Source: a virus
Length of the DNA: 38,178 nucleotides
Reading direction: 5' to 3' (one strand)
IMG/VR virus record: IMGVR_UViG_3300027759_002554
Span: 1-38,178 of that record
In this document: positions 14,224-19,891 of the stretch, one piece after another
Numbering within the stretch: position 1 is the first letter of the stretch
Layout: every line of letters begins with the position of its first letter
The notes under the pieces: model-generated
The model's input: only the letters and a program-made list of their open reading frames with translations
Database searches by the model: none
Told to the model about the DNA's origin: nothing
Position numbers and translations under genes: made by a program

Positions 14224-14531
14224 TATTTTATACTTTCATAAATGTTTTTCTGTATGTTATACCATTCAATAAAGGCATCATGTTTCACAGCACATTCATA
14301 ATAATATGTATAATTTGCCGTAATTGTCTTACTTATGTCACTTAATTTTACTTCATTACCTAATTTTTCCAATTGAGGACATTTGGCTAGTAACTGTTCT
14401 GGCGCACTTGGAAATTTAGCAGTAACAGGAACTGTAGTTGAACATCCCGAAAGCATTGCAAAGAAAAAGATTGCTGTTATTATAACAAACAGTATAGTGC
14501 TAATCTTTTGTTGTTTCTCAATGTCTTTCAT
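14223..14531 (-). CDS. o-spanin (Rz1-like outer-membrane lipoprotein)
   Basis: The N-terminal segment STILFVIITAIFFFAMLSGC ends in a lipobox (LSGC, C30), so the protein should be lipidated and sent to the outer membrane. The mature part is about 72 residues with CPQLEKLG and a Tyr-rich ANYTYYYECAVKHDAFIEWY block. Together with the adjacent inner-membrane coiled-coil protein it forms a two-component spanin that joins inner and outer membranes at lysis. The genes are separate and not nested as in lambda; their overlap is only four bases (ATGA). The lipobox and the pairing support the call. Confidence 0.83.
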   Translation of the reverse strand: MKDIEKQQKISTILFVIITAIFFFAMLSGCSTTVPVTAKFPSAPEQLLAKCPQLEKLGNEVKLSDISKTITANYTYYYECAVKHDAFIEWYNIQKNIYESIK

Positions 14532-14974
14532 TTTGGTGCCTCAGCCGCTCTGTTGTGCGCTTCAATAAATTCTTTTGGTATCTCGCATTGACCGCCAGGA
14601 AGAAACTTAGTATCATACTTAACGATTTCTTTATCTATATATTTAACAATGTCTTCACCACGGGTTTTGATGTATTCAGTCTTCTTTACAACTTTTTCAA
14701 CTATCTTCACATTCTCCTGTGCTGATTCTACCGCAGCCGCTTCTACTTTAGCTTCCATCTCTTTTACTCTAGCTTGCCATGCTTCTTCATTTGATATTGC
14801 ACCAGCCATATAAGTTCCAAGCGCAATCAGGACAACAGAAACCGCTTGTATTGGTGTCCGATACACATATACAAGCGGAATGAATTTCATTATGAATGTT
14901 GCTACTAGTCCTAATAGACCTGCAAAAAATATTGCATAGAATATCCAATTAGGTAACCATTGCAAAATCCACAT
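14528..14974 (-). CDS. i-spanin-like (Rz-type) inner-membrane coiled-coil protein
   Basis: Two hydrophobic segments (about 9-34 and 42-60) anchor a long charged helix at 63-118 (EEAWQARVKEMEAKVEAAAV onward), which is a strong coiled-coil candidate. The end carries GGQCEIPKEFIEAHNRAAE. This is the layout of an i-spanin, with the coiled coil spanning the periplasm to meet the lipoprotein encoded next. A difference from classical Rz is that there are two membrane segments, not one. Its stop overlaps the o-spanin start by four bases. Confidence 0.77.
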   Translation of the reverse strand: MWILQWLPNWIFYAIFFAGLLGLVATFIMKFIPLVYVYRTPIQAVSVVLIALGTYMAGAISNEEAWQARVKEMEAKVEAAAVESAQENVKIVEKVVKKTEYIKTRGEDIVKYIDKEIVKYDTKFLPGGQCEIPKEFIEAHNRAAEAPK

Positions 14975-15312
14975 TATCTGTTACCTTTTCCGTACCTTAG
15001 ATACACCATAGCACCAGTTTGTTCATCTTCAAGAATGATTGCTTCATGCCAATTCTTGTTAGCATACTCACTAACTTCTTTAGCGATATCTGGATCGCCA
15101 AGATAAGATTCAAAACGAACACCTTTGCGCTTTAGCATCTTAGCCATCACAAAAGATTTTGTTGGTACTGTGAAGACGGTAGAACCAGCAAACTTCTTGC
15201 GTTTCTTTACACCTGGTTCCGCCTGATTTGGTAAATTTGGATTAGGCACACCAATGCCTGCTACAGCACCACCGCCTACAGAATTAGTTGGAGCATCTTC
15301 TTTTATAGTCAT
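14974..15312 (-). CDS. Hypothetical protein with 'TNSVGGGAVAGIGV' motif, 112 aa
   Basis: The N-terminus is Gly-rich: MTIKEDAPTNSVGGGAVAGI, then a Pro/Asn linker. In other T4-type phages I know a similar motif near the N-terminus of proteins annotated only as hypothetical. The first residues contain an IKE|D site of the (L/I/V)xE type recognised by T4-like prohead proteases. The remainder is a compact alpha/beta domain (FAGSTVFTVPTKSFVMAKML; GAMVYLRYGKGN). It could be a small internal or structural protein. It sits at the border of the head-cargo-like block and the lysis genes. Confidence 0.62.
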   Translation of the reverse strand: MTIKEDAPTNSVGGGAVAGIGVPNPNLPNQAEPGVKKRKKFAGSTVFTVPTKSFVMAKMLKRKGVRFESYLGDPDIAKEVSEYANKNWHEAIILEDEQTGAMVYLRYGKGNR

Positions 15313-15701
15313 TTTATTTCTCTTAAGACCTCTGCTATCTTCATGTCAACTGGTATTTCGGAAGATATGATATCTTGGCCCTTAATACCGTGAACAACTG
15401 TTGGCATATAATTTAAAAATATCAAATAAGTTTTCAATGCTGAATAATCATCTTTGCTCATTTTATAAAATAGCATTCTTGTTGCTACTTCTACACCAAA
15501 AACATTATACACTACGACTAAATGGTTTATTACAAGTCTTTCTCGTAAATCATCCATCTTACGATATCGGCGAAACAATCGTTTAAGATAGTTGAATCGC
15601 TTCATATCTTCCTTGAATTCACTCATAATACAGTTTGGTTTATCGTAAGCCTTGACTGCATACAGCAGAAAATTCTCACTTGTCAAATCATCAAAGGACA
15701 T
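15309..15701 (-). CDS. Conserved T4-type helical protein, 130 aa
   Basis: The protein is almost entirely helical and basic: EDMKRFNYLKRLFRRYRK, RERLVINHLVVVYNVFGVEV, then RMLFYKMSKDDYSALKTYLI and FLNYMPTVV. From memory, the EF-EDMKRFNYLKRLxxRY and NHxxVxxNVFG pattern recurs in T4-type phages of aquatic bacteria, always as an unknown near the structural genes. No catalytic residues are apparent. It overlaps the next gene by four bases. Structural or assembly function is an inference from context. Confidence 0.72.
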   Translation of the reverse strand: MSFDDLTSENFLLYAVKAYDKPNCIMSEFKEDMKRFNYLKRLFRRYRKMDDLRERLVINHLVVVYNVFGVEVATRMLFYKMSKDDYSALKTYLIFLNYMPTVVHGIKGQDIISSEIPVDMKIAEVLREIK

Positions 15702-15703
15702 TA

Positions 15704-16132
15704 TTAATCTTCTTCGTCTTCTCCCTCAATACCAGAAGCCAATAATTCTTCTATGCCTGCTTCATCATTAATCTCAGCATAGAAATCATAATAACCTTCA
15801 TCGTTGAGGCTGTATAGGATATACAACAATCCCGATCCTAATGATGCATCACCAAATTGAGTTACATCTATAACAATTTCATCACCATCTGGATCCATAC
15901 CATACATTGGTGGCATGTCTAGACCAAATCTATGCAATACCTTACGTACTTTCTGGAATCCAGATTCTGGCGATAAAAAGATATCATTCAGTTCTATAGT
16001 AAAAACTGAGTTTATCTTAGCAACTAGCACAGGATTATTCACCGATAATGATTGCTTATCGTTGGGCTCATGTGCCATGATAGCTTGACCGGGTTGGATT
16101 TCCTCGGTCAAGTATGCCTTAAAGTTAATCAT
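15704..16132 (-). CDS. Acidic protein with capsid-targeting-like N-terminus, 142 aa
   Basis: The start MINFKAYLTEE fits the pattern M-x(1-2)-(F/Y)-x-x-(F/Y)-L-x-E that I also see in three other proteins of this window. It resembles the capsid-targeting peptide of T4 internal head proteins, which the prohead protease removes after an LxE site (here LTE|E). The rest is acidic, with PESGFQKVRKVLHRFG, PDGDEIVIDVTQ and a very acidic tail (EGEDEED). It shares a base with the gene on its other side. If the targeting reading is right, the mature protein starts at residue 11 and lies inside the capsid. Confidence 0.68.
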   Translation of the reverse strand: MINFKAYLTEEIQPGQAIMAHEPNDKQSLSVNNPVLVAKINSVFTIELNDIFLSPESGFQKVRKVLHRFGLDMPPMYGMDPDGDEIVIDVTQFGDASLGSGLLYILYSLNDEGYYDFYAEINDEAGIEELLASGIEGEDEED

Positions 16133-16749
16133 TAACTATTTGGGAATATGGTGTTATCGGCCGCGGTATCAGCAACAAATACTGCGGAAGCAATACCTGT
16201 AGCGTTAACGTTACCTAAACTACCCATAGCAACTAGAGTTTCGGTTTGACTACGACCAGCACGACCACCTAGTGTAAATGTGAATACTGCATTACTAGTG
16301 CCAAGGCCATTAGCAAGAACACCAACTGGAGGAATCAAATAATTTCCGCCGTCATTAATAGTGAATGATGTATTTTGAATCCTATTATTAGCATCAACAG
16401 TAACCAAAACGTTAGCTTGATTTGCACCAACACCACCGCCAGTGAAAGTCAGGTAACCACTTGAGGCATTAGCCGCGCCAGTATTAGCAGTAATGCTAAT
16501 GATTGGTCCTGTACCGCGACTAACAAGAACCCAACCAGCATGTTGCGGATGTGTATTTGAGGTCATTGATACTGTTTGTTCAGTAGTATCAACACCAAAA
16601 ATGCCAGTAGTTTCACGCAATCCAGTACTAAAAGCGCCGATTTGTGTATTACCAAACATTTGTGATCCAGTAATAGCGGTATTTGCGCCAGCAACTCCTG
16701 CAAATTTTGGTGCGCCGTTTGCGGCGTCTGAGTTAGTCCATAGTGACAT
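16132..16749 (-). CDS. Beta-rich Gly/Ala/Thr/Asn protein, probable structural protein, 205 aa
   Basis: The composition (Gly, Ala, Asn, Thr; few Lys) and repeated strand-loop pattern (YLTFTGGGVGANQANVLVTV; NGGNYLIPPVG-like segments) mark it as a virion protein. A decoration, neck or fibre protein are all possible. The N-terminus MSLWTNSDAANGAPKFAG recalls small conserved T4-type proteins annotated as structural. AAGGAG lies before the ATG, and a CATAAATA late-promoter element is 26 bases upstream, so it heads its own late transcript. No enzymatic motif is seen. Confidence 0.68.
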   Translation of the reverse strand: MSLWTNSDAANGAPKFAGVAGANTAITGSQMFGNTQIGAFSTGLRETTGIFGVDTTEQTVSMTSNTHPQHAGWVLVSRGTGPIISITANTGAANASSGYLTFTGGGVGANQANVLVTVDANNRIQNTSFTINDGGNYLIPPVGVLANGLGTSNAVFTFTLGGRAGRSQTETLVAMGSLGNVNATGIASAVFVADTAADNTIFPNS

Positions 16750-16774
16750 TTAAGTCTCCTTATTGTTATTGTTA

Positions 16775-16782
16775 TATTTATG
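16775..16782 (-). promoter_or_regulatory. Late-promoter-like element (CATAAATA)
   Basis: It lies 26 bases before the ATG of the 205-aa structural-type gene, in the gap after the 615-aa gene. It differs from TATAAATA only in the first base, a position that varies in T4-type late promoters of other phages. Confidence 0.55.
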
Positions 16783-16784
16783 AA

Positions 16785-18632
16785 TTAATCTTGCTTCATT
16801 ATCTGTGAAGACAACTCTGGTTCTGCTTCAAAAGTATCTTTTTTAGCTTTTTCTTTAGCTTTAGATTTCGCATTTGTTGCTAAATCTTTAACCATACCAG
16901 CAGTTCTTGATAGTGACCGTTTCGCTGGTGTATCAATTCTGTCTAGTGGATCATTTACATCCGCAGCCTCTTTGATACCAGCTTGTCTACGAGCCGCTTT
17001 TTTAGCGATATCTTTTGTTCTGGACATGGGTGTATGTACTGCACCAGATTTGTCTTTAACTTTACCTATAGCTTTTTTTGTTGGTTCATCAAATGGCAAC
17101 TTTGGTTCTTTATTGATTACATTATCTTCTACAATAACTTCTTCATTCTTAGGAGAAACTAAAGTGTGGTTCTTTGTTGGTTGTTTAGCTGAACCAGAAG
17201 AAAATTTACCAGCCATGGCTGCTTCACCATTACGCTCAGACCTTTCGCGGTCTTCCCTAGCTTTCTTTAATGCCATCTGCATTCTGATTGCTGGTGATAG
17301 TGCTTCATCCATACGACCATTTGATGCAAGTCTTGCTTTACGTCTTGCGGCTGCAAAACCAGCACCCATTGGCAATTTCTTTTGAGAATCATCTTTGCCA
17401 TATTTCTTTTTCAGGTACTTATCAACCTTACGTGCATATTCATCTTTTACTTCTTCTTTCATTTCTTCTTTGATATGACCATACTTTTTCTTGTACCAGT
17501 CAGCCATACCATGTGTCTTGCGATAGTGGCGCACAGTAGCAGAATCATTTGCTTGGTCACGATACTTATTTTCAGCAGTAGTATTGTGCGACTTCATAGC
17601 TTCGGCTGCTTTGTGTGCATCCTTAGCAATGTGTACCAACTCGGCATCAGTCTTTTTATGATACTCATGTCCTTCAAGTGGATGACGCTGTGATTGGCGA
17701 CCTTCTTCTAAAGCCTTATGCATAGGTTTTTTACCTGCTTTTTTCATAGCAATTGCAATGGCTGCTTGTTGTGCAGGACTACTTGCTTCATCAATATCTT
17801 CTTTTTTGAGGGCTTGCGTTTTCTTTAATATTTCTTCTGATGGTGCGCCTTCACTACCTGGCTTACGCATACGTTCGCCGCTACCATTTTTAATACGTTC
17901 ACGTTTAGCACGAATATTTGCCCACAAGCCTTTTTCTTCTACAACAACTTCTTCATCGACTTCACTCATCATGTAGTTTGAAACTGTTGAAATGTAATCT
18001 TCCGCAAGAGTAATCTTAGATTGTACCCACTCAGGTAGATTATCATTGTCTTCTAACATATCATGCACTCTTTGAGCATTATTGATGATACTTTGTAGTT
18101 GACCACGTGCCATATCGCCTTCATAGTCGTATTCAGACTTCTCTTTGGCTTCCGAAACAGTTTTCCAACCACCGCCTTTTGACTTATACCACTTTGATGC
18201 CCAGCCATTAGCATACGCGGAAGGATAAACATCAAACTTAGATTTTGCTTGCGCTATAGCCCTTGACCACAATTCTGGATTAGTAGGCTTGTTTTTTTCG
18301 TCTAGTTGTTCCATATCTTCATTTACCTTATTTGTAACATTAATGGGAGCACCTTGTCTTTCAGGATTAGGATCTTCTTTTCTTTTTCTTCTGACAGCCG
18401 ATGCTTTTTCTTTTTTACTTAAAGAATTTCTCAATTCTCTTGACATACATTTTGGTTTAGGTTCACCAGGTTCTCTTGCACAATCGCCAACAACTTCACC
18501 CTTACTGTTAACTCTTTTCCAATCGCCTTCAGGATGATTTGGGTTAAACCAATTACGCAAATCTTCTTGCATAGCCTGCGGTTCACCCACGGCATATCGG
18601 ATGCTTTTGAAAACATCTGATACTTTTTTCAT
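16785..18632 (-). CDS. Lys-rich modular protein, putative head-internal polyprotein, 615 aa
   Basis: The protein is a chain of short modules, very rich in Lys, Arg, Glu and Ala, with almost no hydrophobic core. Modules: 24-99 (NWF, KPKCMSRELRNSLSKKE, VRRKRKEDPNPERQ), 115-158 (NPELWSRAIAQAK... PSAYANGWASKWYKSKGGGW, a DUF5872-like unit), 197-224 (LPEWVQSKITLAEDYISTV), 237-265 (KRERIKNGSGERMRKPGSEG), 284-303 (SPAQQAAIAIAMKKAGKKP), 311-390, 392-440, 444-490 and 556-600. Between them are (L/I/V/M)xE sites: LDE112, VSE161, VEE233, IDE282, LEE310, MDE443, IVE502 and IKE555, mostly followed by A, G, K or D. This suggests cutting by the prohead protease into small basic peptides. It overlaps its upstream neighbour by four bases. 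Confidence 0.72.
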   Translation of the reverse strand: MKKVSDVFKSIRYAVGEPQAMQEDLRNWFNPNHPEGDWKRVNSKGEVVGDCAREPGEPKPKCMSRELRNSLSKKEKASAVRRKRKEDPNPERQGAPINVTNKVNEDMEQLDEKNKPTNPELWSRAIAQAKSKFDVYPSAYANGWASKWYKSKGGGWKTVSEAKEKSEYDYEGDMARGQLQSIINNAQRVHDMLEDNDNLPEWVQSKITLAEDYISTVSNYMMSEVDEEVVVEEKGLWANIRAKRERIKNGSGERMRKPGSEGAPSEEILKKTQALKKEDIDEASSPAQQAAIAIAMKKAGKKPMHKALEEGRQSQRHPLEGHEYHKKTDAELVHIAKDAHKAAEAMKSHNTTAENKYRDQANDSATVRHYRKTHGMADWYKKKYGHIKEEMKEEVKDEYARKVDKYLKKKYGKDDSQKKLPMGAGFAAARRKARLASNGRMDEALSPAIRMQMALKKAREDRERSERNGEAAMAGKFSSGSAKQPTKNHTLVSPKNEEVIVEDNVINKEPKLPFDEPTKKAIGKVKDKSGAVHTPMSRTKDIAKKAARRQAGIKEAADVNDPLDRIDTPAKRSLSRTAGMVKDLATNAKSKAKEKAKKDTFEAEPELSSQIMKQD

Positions 18633-19573
18633 TCTTTAACACCACCAGCTTTAAGCATAGCAATACGGTCACGGAATCCAGCAATACCTGGCTTAATGTC
18701 TTTTGCGGCCTTCTTCAATTCGGGCGATGCATTAGGAATGTGTTTCATTGTAGTTTTTGCTTGATGACTTGATTCATCAACACTAGACATTTTAACACCG
18801 TTGATAGCGTTGATATCTTGTTCTTCTCTGGTTAATTTATTAACTGCTCTTTTGATACCAGCATTTCTTCTTTTTTGACCAAGTTCAACTTTATCATACA
18901 TACTAACTCTTTCAGGTTTGTCACCGTCATTGGCGTAGTCTATATAACCATGGTCATATGCCGTTTTTGATTTATCGTCAGCGGCTTTCTTGATATATGA
19001 ACCTAAAGTAGTTTTAGACAACTCATCAATTTGTTCAATATCTTCTCTGGTTAATTTATTAACTGCTCTTTTGATACCAGCATTTCTCTGTTTTTGGTCA
19101 ACTTCAGTTTTATTTTCTATAGGTGTGTCCTTGGGTGGGTAAGTTGTTCGTCCACCTCTGGAGTCCCACCAGCCGTTACCATATGCCCTATCTGCTTTAT
19201 CATTAGTGGCTTTCTTGATATATGACCCTAAAGTAGTTTTAGATAATTCTTCAATTTTCTCAATATCTTCTTTTACTTCTTTTTTATCTTCTGGTTCATC
19301 TTTTTGTTTTGAACCGCCGTAACGTGAGCCTTGTTTCATACCAGCGCCACCATTTGGTTGTGGACCAGCACGTTTCTTAACGTCATCAAGCATATCTTGC
19401 CAACCTTCTTTTACAGGTTTAGCGCCAGAACGCAAAGCGGCTAAATCAGCAGAATCAATCTCTGATTTTTTTCCTGCAATTTTAGCAATGCTTTTTTGTT
19501 TTGCTGATAGTTCTTCGGCCATAACTTTCTTTACGGCTTCAGCAACTGATTGTGTAATTTTATCGGTGTACAT
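18629..19573 (-). CDS. Lys-rich modular protein with tandem duplication, putative head-internal polyprotein, 314 aa
   Basis: It starts MYTDKITQSVAEAVKKVMAE and has the same charged, low-hydrophobic character as its 615-aa neighbour. Residues 103-177 and 178-250 are a tandem duplication: each copy begins DIE(K/Q)I(E/D)ELSKTTLGSY, has IKKA, then a variable Gly/Tyr part, and ends QxRNAGIKRAVNKLTRE. Each copy is headed by an IxE site (IEE109, IDE184), and VKE56, VKE102 and VDE267 occur elsewhere. The C-terminal 60 residues are a separate helical unit (ASPELKKAAKDIKPGIAGFR). The layout fits a precursor cut into repeated peptides. Role as internal head protein is inferred. Confidence 0.72.
   Translation of the reverse strand: MYTDKITQSVAEAVKKVMAEELSAKQKSIAKIAGKKSEIDSADLAALRSGAKPVKEGWQDMLDDVKKRAGPQPNGGAGMKQGSRYGGSKQKDEPEDKKEVKEDIEKIEELSKTTLGSYIKKATNDKADRAYGNGWWDSRGGRTTYPPKDTPIENKTEVDQKQRNAGIKRAVNKLTREDIEQIDELSKTTLGSYIKKAADDKSKTAYDHGYIDYANDGDKPERVSMYDKVELGQKRRNAGIKRAVNKLTREEQDINAINGVKMSSVDESSHQAKTTMKHIPNASPELKKAAKDIKPGIAGFRDRIAMLKAGGVKE
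18824..19267 (-). repeat. Tandem duplication of about 225 bases inside the 314-aa gene
   Basis: Unit 1 spans about 19043-19267 and unit 2 about 18824-19042. The 3' ends of the units (as read on the minus strand) share roughly 40 identical bases covering the AGIKRAVNKLTRE codons, and the 5' ends share most bases over the ELSKTTLGSYIKKA codons. The middles have diverged. Near-identical ends with a variable centre suggest a fairly recent duplication or ongoing exchange between units. Confidence 0.85.
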
Positions 19574-19597
19574 AGTTTCTCCTAGTTTTTGTTATTT

Positions 19598-19891
19598 TTA
19601 GCAATTCCATTTTCTTAGTGCGAGTGCTTTGCGTGTGGGTTCACCATTTGGCTTTTTCATTGGTCCATCAACACCGCCCATTCTTGCACAAAATGATTTA
19701 CGGCGTTTGTATGATTTTGATCCTGGCTTTAGTTTACTTGGTTCAGTGGTAACAGCCATAGATAATTTAGAACCAGGATTGGCTGCACGATAAGATGCAA
19801 TACCTTTTCTGTTTAGACCACCCTCTGGATTTTGTCCTTCTTTGCGTGTCCATGCAGGAGATTCAAATAAAAATTCTTTGTAAGTTTTCAT
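19598..19891 (-). CDS. Basic protein with capsid-targeting-like N-terminus, 97 aa
   Basis: The first residues, MKTYKEFLFES, are very close to the capsid-targeting peptide of T4 internal protein III as I remember it (MKTYQEFIAE), with an LFE|S site for prohead protease. The mature part is strongly basic: WTRKEGQNPEGGLNRKGIAS, KPGSKSYKRRKSFCARMGG and PTRKALALRKWNC. This Cys-Arg-Met-Gly plus ALRKWxC pattern occurs in small phage proteins of unknown function (DUF6321-like by memory). A basic protein packed with DNA is consistent. Its ATG directly follows the TAA of the 719-aa gene. Confidence 0.75.
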   Translation of the reverse strand: MKTYKEFLFESPAWTRKEGQNPEGGLNRKGIASYRAANPGSKLSMAVTTEPSKLKPGSKSYKRRKSFCARMGGVDGPMKKPNGEPTRKALALRKWNC

